This document shows, piece after piece, positions 22,060-34,499 of a stretch of DNA of 64,000 nt (its first letter is position 1; each line of letters starts with the position of its first letter). This stretch comes from Adiantum capillus-veneris (Eukaryota > Streptophyta > Polypodiopsida > Polypodiales > Pteridaceae). The stretch is from assembly GCA_014529385.2 (NCBI GenBank), contig CM043954.1:91539747-91603746 (forward strand). The letters are read 5' to 3'. The notes below the pieces were generated by a model. The model worked only from the letters and a program-made list of their open reading frames with translations, did no database searches and was not told the DNA's origin. A program made the translations under genes and the position numbers.

Positions 22060-23340
22060 AATGAGGAGATGATGACCATCGAATTGAGGTCCTACTAGGA
22101 AGCTCACCACCTAACAAACCTCCTTATCAAGTTTCCAAGCTCAACAAGAGGAGATCATGAGGCAAGTACAAGGATTGGTAGACAAAGGGATGGTGAGGCC
22201 TAGCTCCTCTCCCTTTTGTTCTCCGGTCCTTTTAGTGCAAAAGAAAAATGGTACGTACCGCATGTGTGTGGACTATCAACCATATCACTATCAAAAACAG
22301 ATTTCATGTATCGTGGGTAGAAGGTCTTTTTGATAAGCTACAAAGTTCAACCTACTTCAGCAGGATTGACATTAAAATTGGCTATCATCATAAGGATAGT
22401 GAATGAAGATATCCTAAAGAACACATTTTGTACAATGTTTGGTCTCTATGAATATCTAGTCATGCCTTTTGGCTTGACTAATGCACCAGCCATGTTAAAT
22501 CGTTTAATGGAGAAAATATTTAGACCCTACCGCAAATTTACTAGAAGGTTTGTTGAGATATCATCATCTACTCCAAGTCCTTGGAGGATCACAAGCAACA
22601 TCTCCAGATAATTTTTCAAGCTTTGAGAGAGAAAAAGATTTTTATCAATTTAAAAAAATGTGATTTTTTTGTCAAGAGATTCAATACTTAGGTCATATTA
22701 TCTCTCAAGATGGTATCTGTATGGATCCATCAAAGTTGGAGGTAATAAAAAGAATGGCCTATTCCAAGGAATCTACATGAGCTAAGAAGCTTTCTTGGTA
22801 TGCGTGCATACTATAGATGCTTCATAGAAAATTTATCCCAAATAGCAAGACTATTACATGACTTAACAAAGAAGAATGTTAAGTACTCACGGATTGCTAA
22901 AGAGAAAAATGCTTTTGACAAGCTCAAAGAGAATCTTACCTTCCAATTAGTTCTTATGCTTCTGGATCTCGCAAAGCCATTTGAGGTCCAATGTGATGCT
23001 TGTGGTGATTGCTTTGGAGTAGTCTTGCTTCAAGATGGGCATGCCATAGCATATGAGAGCCAAAGGTTCAATGTCAATGAGCAGGTCTTGAGCATATACA
23101 AAAAAGAGCTTTTAGCTATTTTACATGCCCTAGACACATGGAAGCACTATCTATTGGGAACTCCATGTATTTTGCAAATGAACCACCAAAGTCTCAAGTA
23201 CTTCATGACGCAGACCAAGCTCTCCAACAAACAAATAAGGTGGAAAATTTTAATTTTGTGATTTTATTTTCATATTGCTTACATTGCTGGTAATCACAAT
23301 CAAGTGGCTGGTGCACTTTCACACTGACCAAGAGTCAATG
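22060..23340 (+). pseudogene. Reverse transcriptase and RNase H of element A, broken
   Basis: RT begins with [19 protein letters not shown] (about 22215). [21 protein letters not shown] (22430-22495) is the classic gypsy RT segment. The YxDD site should follow RFV near 22555, but a small deletion or frameshift joins FVE to [13 protein letters not shown] in another frame, so the active site is lost. The connection domain with FFVKRIQYLGHIIS and FLGM follows. RNase H is at 22980-23260 with CDACGDCFG and KELLAI.HALDTWKHYLLG; the later TDH motif reads MNH, so one catalytic Asp is gone. At least four frame breaks. Confidence 0.88.
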
Positions 23341-24778
23341 CGGTGTCTATAGCAACTCACAATGATCTATCTTGTATGATAGATGAGTATGCTACTAACC
23401 CTAACTTTAAAGAAGTAATGTCAGCTCTTGCCTTGGGTAATAAAGAAGAACCATGCACCTTGAATTATGGTTATCTTCCCCATGGCAATAGGCTATGTGT
23501 TATCCACTCCCTTTGTGAGAAAGTCATGTATGAATCCCATGCTCCTCCCTATCCGGAGCATAGAGGCATTCAACCTACTCTTCAAAGAGTAGAGATGTAC
23601 TTCTATTGGCCTACCATGAAACAAGACCAAGTATGAGGAAGCAACCTAGGTTACTTCAGCCATTGCCAATCCCTAATTCACCATGGGAGAGTATATCCAT
23701 GGATTATCAAAATCTATCCATGGGAATATGGGAATATGGACAATAGTCGACAGGTTTAGCAAGCAATCACACTTTATTCCTGTCAAAAAGAGTATCAATA
23801 AAAACCAAATGGAAACCCTCTTCATATCTCATATTTTGATACAATGTGGTTACCAACATCCAATGTGTCAGATAGAGATCCTAGAATGACCAGTAATTTC
23901 TAGAAAGGTCTCTTGAAAATCTAGGTACAAGATTGAATTTCTCTTCGGCCTATCACCCATAAACAGATGGCCAAAGTGAGATAGCCAATCTTACAATTCT
24001 CAATCTACTAAAGACTTATGTTATAGAAGTAGATCAACTCTTACAATAGGAGATGTACTTACCTTGTGTAGACTATGCGTACAATAATACCATCCAAACT
24101 ACTATGAAAAAAGCACCTTTTGAGATCATAGAGGAAAGACCTAAAAGTTCCTTGATACTTAAAGTAAATGGGAAGATCTTCTCTATTGATGAGTATAACC
24201 ATGTCCTACAAGAATCTTTCCAAAAGATTAAGGAGGCTATATTCATCTCTCAACAAAGGCAAAAGGCTATTGCTGATAAGCACAGAAGGGCCTTAACATT
24301 CAAAGAAAATGATTGGGTCTTACTCAAGTTTCTCAAGGCTCAATTAAGGAAAATGAAAGTCAAAAATCCTACGGGGCATCAAAAGTATTATGTTAAACTA
24401 GCAAAAATATACTATGGTCCTTTGCAAATATTGAATCCAATCAATGAAATGGCTTATCAACTCAAGTTTCCCAACCATTGGCTCATACACAATGATTTTC
24501 ATGTGAGCCTACTTAAGCCCTACAAAGGAGAGCCACCAAGTGAACCAATTATTAAAGACCCCCCCCCAGAAATGAAAGACCAAGAAGAGGTGCTACAACC
24601 TGAAGCTATCCTTTGGCATGAGGACAAGGTACTACGACATGGTAAGATTATCCAATAGTATCTTGTTAAGTTCAAAAATTATTCTTTTGAAGATGCTAGA
24701 TGGATGCAAGGAATACAACTTAAGGACAGTATGAACCTTGTCAATGTTTACAATGCTACACTAGAGTAAGAAAATGTA
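23341..24778 (+). pseudogene. Integrase and chromodomain-like C-terminus of element A
   Basis: An H-H zinc-binding part (HRGIQPTLQRVEMYFYWPTM, about 23555), then the catalytic core across several breaks: IWTIVDRFSKQSHFIPV (about 23735) and an SDRDPRM segment. The C-terminal region 24053-24658 has HNDFHVSLLKPYKG, the usual gypsy integrase end. After a stop at 24656, YLVKFKNYSFEDARW resembles the second half of a chromodomain (consensus YLVKWKGY...TWE), with its first half at PEAILWHEDKVLRHGK. Such a domain directs chromovirus integration to chromatin marks. Dead by stops. Confidence 0.86.
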
Positions 24779-25118
24779 AATGTTTCCTTTAAATGATCAA
24801 TGTTTTTGTCTTATAAGACTACTTATCTTTGTCTTGTGCACAAATTTAAGTAGTATGCATGCTTACAATCATGTTTGTGTTGACTACGTCTCTCAAACAC
24901 CAAGTAGAAATTGTCACTCTACTTTGGGTATGGACTAAAGAGCAGACATGATTGTGGAAGCAAGTTTCCCAAGCCCCAAATGGACTAGTCATCCATCTTG
25001 GAATAATATTATAGGTAAAAAGAGATCCTCTACCCGCTAATAAACATCGAGTAATGACTAAGTCTTTATCTCTTTTACCTCATAGTCGAGGACGACTATG
25101 ATTTCAAGAGAGAGGTAA
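24779..25118 (+). other. 3' untranslated part of element A with purine tract
   Basis: Non-coding, ending in CAAGAGAGAGG (25104-25115), a weak polypurine tract just before the 3' LTR. Confidence 0.6.
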
Positions 25119-25401
25119 TATCATAAAATCTAATATTTGACCAAACCAAAAAACAAATCTATATTAAAATGATCATTTAATATGAGAGAATAAATGGGAA
25201 TAAGTGTTAAAATATAGACATGTGCTTATGGATCTATCTCAACACGGGGCCAAGGTAAAAGGGTTACAAATGAGAGATGGTATGTTAAAGAGCAAGTCTA
25301 GCTAATGGAGCTTTAAGACCTTAGGGTTAGATTTGTTAAAGACCCCAATGTTTAGTGTTAAAACTCCTTTGACCTTAGGCAAGCTAGGGCTATGCTTAAG
25401 T
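25119..25401 (+). repeat. Start of 3' LTR of element A, cut by element B
   Basis: It matches 620-900 throughout (ATCATAAAATCTAATATTTGACC...GGCAAGCTAGGGCTATGCTTAAG). The first dinucleotide is TA rather than TG. It stops at 25401, where a TGTTGGCGG LTR begins. The remaining roughly 1.1 kb of the LTR is not found in the window. Confidence 0.88.
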
Positions 25402-26224
25402 GTTGGCGGATACGCCGTGAGAGAGCGGACACTAGCATAGCGAGAACAAAACCAACAAATCTATGTCAGCCAAGGAAGAAGCTTAACCCGTAGGTGCATG
25501 AAAACAAGGAGATGGATTTCAATTACCTACTTGACCTTCTAAGATAATCTCTACTCAAGGAAACCAAATCTAGATGTCCTATGCACATGTGAATACAACT
25601 AACCTACAATGCTCTCATGATATCCAAAACTAGACCAAACACATTAAAAAAGACACGAAACTGATAGGAATACTCTCCTCATAAAGAGGTGATTACGCTA
25701 TGGACTCTGACTTGATATCCTACCTAGAACCACCCCGTGAAACAATCACATATGAAAATAGGCAGGAAAATGCAGGTCACCACTTTTTGATTTGTATGAT
25801 CCTAATCTGTAGCTCTACTTGCTATGAACCCACAAGTATAAAGAAATCACCAATCGGACACATGGTTTGTAAGAAAACTCAAAAGCAAGCTTGTAGGAGC
25901 TTGCTTTGCAACAACAACACCAGAATTTTGCAAGCTCAGTGTTGGATTGAATTCCTAGATATTGCTAACGCATTGGTGGTGTCACTTTCACAATGGAGGC
26001 TCCATAGAGTGCGTAGGGAAGAGAAGGTGCACTGTAAATGTGAGATTAGATTAATTCAAAAATTGGCTTAGGGTTACAAAAATTGGCTTATATACAATTT
26101 CTCCTTAGAAGCTTGTTCCCAAAAAGAATATTGGCTGCTTAAACCATTACAAATGTCATTTCATTTTAGAAAAATAGTGATACAAAAATTTTGAAAAATC
26201 TTCTTCTGTGTTCATCCATCAACA
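25402..26224 (-). repeat. 3' LTR of element B
   Basis: It starts TGTTGGCGGATACG at the break in A's LTR and ends CCATCAACA directly before a pyrimidine run that is a polypurine tract on the minus strand. Length 823 bases. No second copy in the window, so the boundary rests on TG...CA ends, the break in A and the tract. Confidence 0.75.
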
Positions 26225-26240
26225 GTCCCCCCTTCTACGT
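26225..26240 (-). other. Polypurine tract of element B
   Basis: The minus strand reads GTAGAAGGGGGGAC next to the LTR end, the usual site from which second-strand DNA synthesis starts. Confidence 0.8.
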
Positions 26241-26279
26241 CCATGTCATCCCTAACATGAAGGGCCTTGATCTTCTTAT

Positions 26280-29200
26280 TTGGTAATAATTCTTAGCCTT
26301 TGAGTCAGTGGAACCCTTGGGGCTTTAGCAACTTCAAGTATGACTCGTACCTTATGTTGCCCAACGTGATTGTGGGGCTGAATATTTTGTTGTCATAAGT
26401 AAAGAAGCCGGTGTAAAAGGATTCCTCAAAAACTTGCATGTGGTAGCTTGGTAAGAACTTTATATAGTAGATATAACACCTCCGAGGATGGTTGCTTTGA
26501 CAAATCAAATGTCATTGTGGTGACAATGTTGCCCGTTGACCAATGGGTTGAATCCATATCTTTGGACGGTGCAAACACTTCAATGCACGCCAAGAGGGTT
26601 TTGTATATCTTGCTGATCATCACACACATCAAGTCGAGGGAGCCAGTGAAAATCTTAATGGTACCCTTTAGGGTTTTCACCATATAAGGTACACTTATTC
26701 TCTCTCCTTGTGTTGTGGCATAGATTGGTAAATGAGCCAAGTGGGATGTTTCTTCAAGATTATGGTGTTGTTTTCCCATGTGCCCACAAGAAGGACTAGG
26801 CAAAATAGAGTATCATCCCTGATGTTTTTGGGGCTTCCACCAAGTACTTTAGAAGTCCGGGGTACTTGAGGAGCCACGCCTTTCTCCACTTTGGTTGGGA
26901 GTCCACTATCTTCTTTGCAGTGTCTAAATCTTTGACATCTCCCTCATACAATGGTTGTGTTGCTTCCGCTTTAACTCTTTTCTTGATCACCAACACTTCA
27001 TACTTAAGGAGAGGGTATGGGAGTGAAGGCTGCATCCATTCCTCCCTAAGAACATATTTGGAAAGCCCTTGGACTCCTACTGAGTGTATCATTCATGTCT
27101 CCCACTCCAAGGTTGCCTTGTGGTCTTCAACTGTGGATTTTTCAATCAAATTTTGGAGACGTGTCTCTTCCGCTGCAGTTAACAGTTTCTCTCCTTTCTC
27201 CTGTGTCTCTAGATGTTCCTCTAGGTGCTGTAAATCCTTTGCATCTTTAGGAACCTCCAAGGGCTCATCTCTGGACTTAATACCAAGGTCACTGGGCCCT
27301 GACTTTGTTTCTTGTGTCCTTGATTTGGCTATTTCTTTTTGTAGTTATTTTATTTGTTATTGAGCAAGTATGTCTTTCTTTGTAGCTTCTTCTTCTTGAT
27401 CTACCACACCTCTTGCAGAGTAGCTAACTATAGTTGGAGCTCTTTGTGCTCTTTGTGGAGTTCTTGGTGTTGAGCCTTCACTCTTTCCTCTGCGGCTAGG
27501 GACCCTTCTTCCATATGAATTCTTTGTCTTTGTTTTAGCCGTAATTCCTTTTGTAGGGCAGTGATTTGTGCTTCCAAAGCTTGGATAGCTTGGATAGCTG
27601 CTCCTGTAACTACATGTGAAACCCTCGAGGTTTCTCTCAGTCTCTTGATTGTCCAGTCTTGGAGCTCTAATTTGGCTTTCAGCTCCAACACTTCATCTTT
27701 TGCTGCTTCCAGCTCATCCTCCCCTCTTTCCTTTTCTTCTTGGATACTCTTTACTTCCCACAAAACCTCCACCATTTGCAGTGTCAAATTGTCTCGTTCA
27801 CTTATGGCCTCTCTTACTTTTGTACCTCAGAGTCTTAAGCTCCTTTTATGCTTCCTCATCTTTTTAGTTCGTAATGTGGATCATGCTTCAGAGGTGATCA
27901 TGTTCCATTGCATATTGTCTTCCATGGTATGCAACATATTGTTTTCTTCACCCAATGTTAGAGACCACATTTTGATTCTGTCAAGTACTTGATATGCAGC
28001 TCTCACATTCTCTTCATATGCTTCAACTAGGCTTCTTGTTGATGGTCTGGGGATCGGGCCAAAAAAGGGGACCTGGTGTCTCATACTCAACATGACTCCT
28101 ACTGGTGGTGCTCTCCACGGGCTGACAAATGGTCTCCATTGTGGTGCATGTAGGATTTGGACCAACCCTGGTGCTCGAGGCTGCACAGATTACCTTTTGT
28201 GTGCATTTCTCTACGTTTCTTGGTCTAATTGTGGTCCTTTAAATCTATTAGCTCTCATGTGTTCCTTAGGGATATCCTTTCTCTCTTGCTATTTTCTGGC
28301 AGCCCAGGGTGGGATTGGAGTGTCATAGACCACCGTAGAAGCCTCTACTAATGTGTATCATGCTTGAAGGAGGTCTTCATAAGTGTCCCTTTCTTCTTTT
28401 TCCTTGTCTTTTGGTGGAGGTGCTACCTCTTCTATCTTTTTTGGTGAGGGTTGTGGTTGGGATGTAGAGGGCTTTGGAATTGGAGGAGGAGTAGAGGATC
28501 CTGCTGGTGAAGGTGGTGGGTTTTCATTTTTTGTATGGTCACCTTCTTGGCTGGAGCCCCTTGTGTTTCTTTTAGCTTCCTCTTGATATCTTGTACCTCA
28601 TCCATTATGAAGGGCTCTAATTCTACTGTTCAATCACCATTTTAGTTTCTTCATAGGCTCGGATGTAATGATTGAATTAATTCTCCAGTGATCTTGAGGA
28701 GCTTCCTCCGATTTTTTCTAGGTCTGGTACCCAATACTCCTCAAAGTCTCCATTGAGTGCTCGTTCTACCCTGAACTACTCAATCAACCTCTCGATCCAG
28801 TAGCTTTTTGGTTGTGTCTCTCTCTGGGCCTTGATTCTTTTGTCGACGTCATCTTACCCTTCTTATTTGGGGGCTTCTCAGACTCTTCCTCTGCTACGGT
28901 CATTTGTCTTCTTCAAAGCCGTGTGGTGACTGGTGGTGCTACTTCTATTACTAGTTCATTTTTGTATCTTGCTTTAACCTTAACCGCTCATTCTGGGTTG
29001 GTGGATCGGGCCGCTGTCCTCTTGTACCAATAGCTTCATATGCAATCTTTGTCAGTGTTTCTCCAGCTCCAATGTACTTGGATTTTTCTATACCCATGTC
29101 GACCACTTTCTCATGCAGATATTGGGCGTAGTTCACTTCTTTGGGCATGCTACTTTTCAATGCCCAAGTTATTGTAGTAGCCACTGCATGGGGAGGTGTT

Positions 29201-29838
29201 GTGTAATTTTGTGGCCACTTGCTACAAACATGGAATTATTGGTTGTAAAGTTTGCAAATGTTTGCAGCTCTCGGGTCTACCAGGTCTTTGAATGTATGAT
29301 TGGGTTTCTTTTGAGAGTAGACCTTTACTTCATCTCTTCTTTCTCTAATAGAGCTACCCTTATTGTGGAGCCCCACTACATCTGATATGGTTTGATGTGT
29401 AATCACCATCTCTCTCTTCTATCCATCCAAATCAGTAATCACTACCTTGCTATCTTTTTGGATTGCATTGACTAGCTCGTAGACTCTTTGCATATCTATA
29501 CCCACTAGTGGTGCTGTGAAGAAGTTGTACAAATCTTCTCTTTCCAGTTGGGTGAGTGTTTCTTCTTTGTTTTCATATTCCAATATTTCTCATGGATTCA
29601 TTGGTATATCCACTGTATTTCCTTGCGGGTCTCCGAATGTACCTAGGTGCACTACCAATCCTTTCCTTTCCAATGTGGCTTCATGTATCCAAGCCTTGGC
29701 TGGCTTCAGTGTCTTTTTCGTTAGTGTGTAAGGCTCATTGGTTGCAATAATTCCCTTCAAGGACATCCTCTTCTTCTTAGCTGGTGATTTGTTGGCTTCC
29801 ATTGATCCTGCAGGCACTCCAAGTGCAAAAGTTAGCAT
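26280..29838 (-). pseudogene. Extra gene region of element B upstream of its 3' LTR, decayed, unknown family
   Basis: Homology between frames shows a protein read right to left and much broken. The start near 29838 (MLTFALGVPAGSMEANKSP) is followed by a basic patch, LGTFGDPQGNT, then a segment with RVYELVNAIQKD and KREMVITHQTISDVVGL. The latter resembles in layout the N-terminal domain of plant transposon-associated proteins of the mobile-domain type (weak). Between 28186 and 27428 there are proline-rich then strongly coiled-coil sequences (EEKERGEDELEAAKDEVLEL). 26800-27090 holds a Lys/Leu-rich segment. Athila relatives carry env-like genes here, but I see no clear signal peptide or membrane anchor. 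Function not assigned. Confidence 0.5.
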
Positions 29839-29970
29839 TCTTTACAAAATTTGGCATTTCTTAGTTTCTAGCTATCCAAATGATTTCAAATTTGAAACAC
29901 AAGCTAATTAGGGTCTAAGGGTGCTATGCATGTGGTCAAAAATGCATTTTGGGTGCAGATTCATGGTGTG

Positions 29971-31684
29971 AGACATCGTACGCATATGATGTCTAAGTGC
30001 TCAAAACTAAGTGATGTTTCATATGTGCATAGCTCATAGCATGTACATCATGGATATATGCATGGATTTCAATTTTGATGTCATTTGGATAAGCTGTGAC
30101 CATTAGAACTCCTTTCAAGATCTGATGTTGGATTCTGGCTTAGTTTTGAGCAAATGAGGTTCAAATGGGGTGAAACTTGGTAGATGGTCTCATAATCATG
30201 TGCTAAAGGCTTAGAAGGAGTCAAGTTAGCTTATGGGTTCATTTTCATGCTAGTGAGACATCATCCGCGTATGATGTCAACTTTGTTATATAGCTAGGCC
30301 TTAGCATGGTATAGACTCCTCTGATGTCAGAATTTGATTTGGGTTTCTTCTCATGTGTTTGAAACCAAAAATTAGGTATAGAGCTTGGGATTCCAAAACT
30401 TGGGTTTAGATGGGTAGACAGAATCAAAACTTTATGAGACATGGGTTGTGGGCTAAGATTAAAGGGATAAAGGCATTGGAAGTGAGAAATCCCCCCATTG
30501 GTCATTTGGACCTTATGAGATGTCATACGCATATGATGTCTCTGTTGAGATTTTTTCCCTAGATTTCACATGTAGTATCCTCAGGTGATAGAAATCCTTT
30601 GATCATCTCAGATTTTGAGTTGGAGGTGCCTCATGTGTTTAGGGCCATAGGATATGTCTTTTGCCAGGATTTTTCAATTTCAGGCTCCAAATGGTCACAA
30701 CCTTGCTCAAACTTGTCCAAATTGAATGCATTGCCTTTATACTATGTGGTGAACATGCTCTTGGTGAAAGCTGTGGAGTTTTTCATCTGTATAAGAGAAG
30801 AGACATTATACATGTATGATGTCTATTGATTCAAAACAACTTGAAACTCCTTGTGTAAGTTGTGTATAGCTTGTGCATGGTGTCCATGGTATCAGAATTG
30901 AGTTTGAGCTTGTGAATGGGTGTCAAAGATCTTGAAGAGGTTTTTGCATCTAGATTTCCACTTTTTTGGGTAATTGAAGATCAAAAGATATCCAAATGTG
31001 ATGAAAATGTGATGGGGAGCTCATAATGATGTGTATGAAGTGTTAGAGTTTCCAAAATCACAATAACATGTCAATTCAAGGGGTCTAGACATCATACACG
31101 TATAATGTTTAGGTTGGCATTTTTGTCTCAGACTTGTTGTAGAGGTAGCTCATGATGTGTGTATGGCTCTGATGTGTGAAAATACGAATTTGGACTAGTG
31201 CTTATGAGCCCAACGCCATAGAAGTAGTTTATGACACTTTAATTTGGAAATGATGAGGGTGCTACTTCAAACATGCCCAAAGGTGACCAAATTTGGTGTA
31301 GAGGCTATATGTACCATGCTTGACAATGCTAGATGTTCAGAATGTTGATATAACTCCTATCTGATAGGTGTAGACATCATACGTGTATGATGTCTACTTT
31401 TGCAAAGTTGATATTTGAGCATTGGGACATGATGTATAGGTTATGTGCTTGCTTTGTGTCAATTTTCACTTGATTTGAAACACTTTTCGTAAGTCCAAAG
31501 CCAAATTGTGGGATTAGGTTGAGACTTTGCAGTTTTTTGGGCCTTGATGAGTACCCCAATTAGCTCCAAATCTTATGAAATTTTAGGTGCTTCATGTTTA
31601 GGGTATGCACAATGTGTTTGTGAAGTCAAGTGAGTGATTTTTGTGCAAAATCTGACTGTGAGACATCATACGCATATGATGTCT
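29971..31684. repeat. Tandem array of about 285-bp units, each with a conserved 24-bp palindrome
   Basis: Seven near-perfect palindromes of form AGACATCATACGCATATGATGTCT at 29971, 30256, 30518, 30801, 31087, 31372 and 31661. Spacings are 285, 262, 283, 286, 285 and 289. Outside the palindrome the units are only loosely alike (shared words such as GTAGCTCATGATGTG and TTTGGTGTAGAGGC), so the palindromes are far better conserved than the rest. The central eight bases vary (TACGCATA, TACATGTA, TACGTGTA, TCCGCGTA) but keep alternating purine-pyrimidine order in most copies. It lies between the protease and the extra gene of element B. No coding potential. Confidence 0.9.
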
Positions 31685-33760
31685 TCCTAATAAAAAGTGA
31701 GTTTGATGCCTTGGGGTGTTTTGTGCTTGTGCCCTAAGCCCTACTAGCTAGTTCTCACCTTAAAAAGTCAGATGTTTAGCTTAGAAAGGCCCTGTTTGAA
31801 ATTTTAGTCTCTAAAAGGGATTTCTTCATTTGAAGACGACTTCCCCCAATGATTCTTCGTGAGGTCCATCTCCCAAGCTTGTGGATGCATAAGGGCACCT
31901 TCCCATGGATTTGATGTATCATTTGGTCTCACGGATACCCTTTTTGGAAATTTGTAAACAACCTCTTTTTATGAGGAGATGGTCGGCGATGGTTCTTTTT
32001 AATGTTTGACCCTACATTTTGGTTGTCGATGATGCCTGTGAAGTTAGGTGGCAAACGGACGCCTCGCTTGGTCGTGAGAGCCAAATGGCACTTTGCGTGT
32101 CTGAAGCCTAACTCAAAGTTTTGGTCCACTTTTTGATGATAGATTGGGGAGGAGGTTACATGGGCTTGTAGACACACTTGAGGAATAACTTCTCATGAAG
32201 TTTTGTGCCATTTCAACAATCGATTTCCTATCAAATTTTGTAGTGCCCGAAGAGGTTAGTTTTTTCTAGTTGACCTAATCTCACATTGGAGGTCATAGTG
32301 GTGTTCTTTTAGGCTAGGGTTAACCCCATATCATCAAGTCTTGTAGCTATCGGGTCAGTGGGGTTGGAGCGTTATGGCCCTGTTTTGGTTTCTTTTCCGC
32401 GATGCAACATTGCCATTTTTTGAGTTTTTTGCAAAAAAGCGAGTATAGAACAAGAAGAGCATATGGTGATGAGATTATCTCTCATGTCTACTGGTGCCAA
32501 TCAGTGTGTCATATGCGTCGTGCAAAGTTGTAGAAGGTCCGCACGCTCTAGGTCTCTCAAGCTCTCTCTCACTTGTGAATAGTGAAAATGAGCTAATAAG
32601 TGGGTCCCACTTAACTTATATGGGGATTTCCTAGACCACTTGTGACCAAACTTGACATGTGCCCCTATCTTGTCACAAAATGCACTTTAGGCTCAAAAAT
32701 TTCTTCATTTGGACTGATTTTTCTCTGTTTTTGGAAAATTTGTCATTTCGTCCAAGAACTGGCCAAATCGGGCTTTCGCAACTTTTCTCATACTTGCATC
32801 CCGTCTTCACCATAACCCATCATTCATTTACTGATCACTCTCGTATTTTTCTTTTGTCAATATGTCACTATTTCACCTGCTTTTTCTATTTTTCTTTGTT
32901 TTCTCTAGTAAATTAACAAAAATTAAAGGAAAATAGCTAACTTGACCCGAAAAATATCCATAAATCAAGATAATTGATAATAGCATAATAAACCACTATA
33001 TACATCTATTTGTAGTATTTTTGGTTGGATTGCGGCATTTTCTCACTTTTCAAGTATGAAAATTGAGATTTTTACATATGTACACACACTTAGAGGTTGA
33101 TCTTTGGTGTTTGTCTCTGTTTCTTGTTGTAACACATTAAATAAGGGCAAATATACTCGTATTACCAAATTCTCACAATCAAACACAGAAAACCCCAAAG
33201 TCATAGAAAACAGTGTCCCTTTTTACACTCGTAGTGTGTCGGGCCCGCATTGAGAATGCCTCCCTCCTTTCTAGTTGAAGTCCTCCTCGATGATGTTGTT
33301 TCGTCCAAGGGTATGTGCTCTGCATAGGAATCAACAATATGCTAATGTTGGCTATGTAATGCCACCCTATATGCATACTCAAGCAATGCATGGAAAAATT
33401 AATGTTGTGCATGAGGAAGGTATAAGCACGATGCTTATTGGCATTCAATGTTGAAGTTTCTTGTGAAAGTATGACTATGGTGAGAGTAGTGAAACAATAA
33501 TTTCTCCAATTTGTTTTCTTTGTCTTTGATAGACAACGGAGCTGGTGAAACCAGTTGGCTATGAGTCACCTGAGTAGTTGTGGTTGTTCATCGTTTAGGT
33601 ATCCAAATCGGAGTTGGGCAGATATTCTTAAGAAACCATCTTTTTTAAGACTTTGCATATGGTTGGACTAGAACATGCTTGTGGTTGCCTTTTCAAAGCG
33701 TGTACTTCAAGGAGTTCCTTGGGTTGCTATGAGGTTGGTGGAGAGATTTCTTGGAATCCA
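31685..33760. other. Non-coding stretch of element B
   Basis: About 2 kb without a convincing gene on either strand. It contains a small T/A hairpin-like stretch near 32415-32445 and a pyrimidine-rich run near 31848. The short open frames (for example 33179-33448 minus) have no recognisable features. Confidence 0.5.
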
Positions 33761-33766
33761 CTTTGT

Positions 33767-34440
33767 TCAAACCTTGCGACCTGATCCTTTCTTATCCATA
33801 TCTACTTGATAGCTTTGGTGTTCAGAGTAGGTGGGGTTTGTCGTGGTACGCTTTCGTGAATTCCCACTGATTTTTTTCTTACCTGTAGAACTCACATCCT
33901 GGGAAAGAGTACCTCCTCTATAATGACTTGCTTTTCTTGCGTTTTTGGTCTCTTTGGAATCCATTGTTGGACAATGGTCATTTTAAGGGTTGCTTACCTT
34001 TATCCGTCGATTCATCACTGATGGTTTGTCCGTAGCTACAATAGAAAAAGGAACTTGTTGTTTTCCTGAAGCAGATTGGATGTTGACTATATTGGAGCTC
34101 CAATCAAGTTGTACATTATATCTTCTCTGCCAAGGTTTCCCGAGCAATAAAGCATGTTGTGTGTGCTTACCTTCTACCATATAAAATTTAGGCGGATAGA
34201 TATATTGTTTTACCTGTATACCAGGAGCACTGTCTAACCCATTACCTTCATTGAGTGCTCTGAATAACTTCACGAAGATTTTGTTGTGTCGGCTGTAATT
34301 GATTGTCAAGGAGTTGGAGTTGCTTGTAAAGGCTGTAGGATACGAGGCTACCTTGAGCACCTGAATCAAGCATTGCCTTCATCTCCTCTAGATTGCATCC
34401 TAGTTTGATAGCAATTGCAGGATCCTACATGTTTTTGGTA
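33767..34440 (-). pseudogene. Retropepsin domain of element B, located downstream of integrase
   Basis: Across two frames on the minus strand: AMLDSGAQGSLVSYS (about 34375-34330) is an aspartic-protease active site with the standard D-S-G-A. About 80 residues later HALLLGKPWQRRYNVQLDW (about 34165-34110) matches the conserved L-L-G motif of the second half. A Lys/Ser/Thr-rich tail follows to 33767. Spacing and length fit a retroviral-type protease. One frameshift near 34280 and a stop near 34410 break it. Its place after integrase in element sense is abnormal, because gypsy elements keep protease before RT. It could instead be the Gag-Pro of a fused second element. Confidence 0.7.
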
Positions 34441-34499
34441 TCAAAGTCTATTACTTTAATGGCAGTGATCTTCAGGGGAAGCCCATGATGTAGTTGTTG

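Larger units (their letters stand above)
620..25401 (+). mobile_element. Element A: Ty3/gypsy chromodomain retrotransposon, split by nested insertions
   Basis: Order on the plus strand: 5' LTR, tRNA-iMet-type primer site, gag, [element C inserted], rest of gag, protease, RT, RNase H, integrase, C-terminal chromodomain-like segment, purine-rich tract, start of 3' LTR. This is the chromovirus order. The gag frame rejoins exactly if 2917-20520 (element C plus one copy of the 5-bp duplication) is removed, which proves the nesting. The 3' LTR is interrupted at 25402 by another element. Many stops and frameshifts, and the loss of the RT active site, make the copy inactive. Confidence 0.88.

Noticed and set aside
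30887-30896. TGGTATCAGA, resembling the start of a tRNA-iMet primer site
   Set aside because: It lies within a unit of the palindrome array, lacks the following GC(C/T), and has no LTR end beside it.
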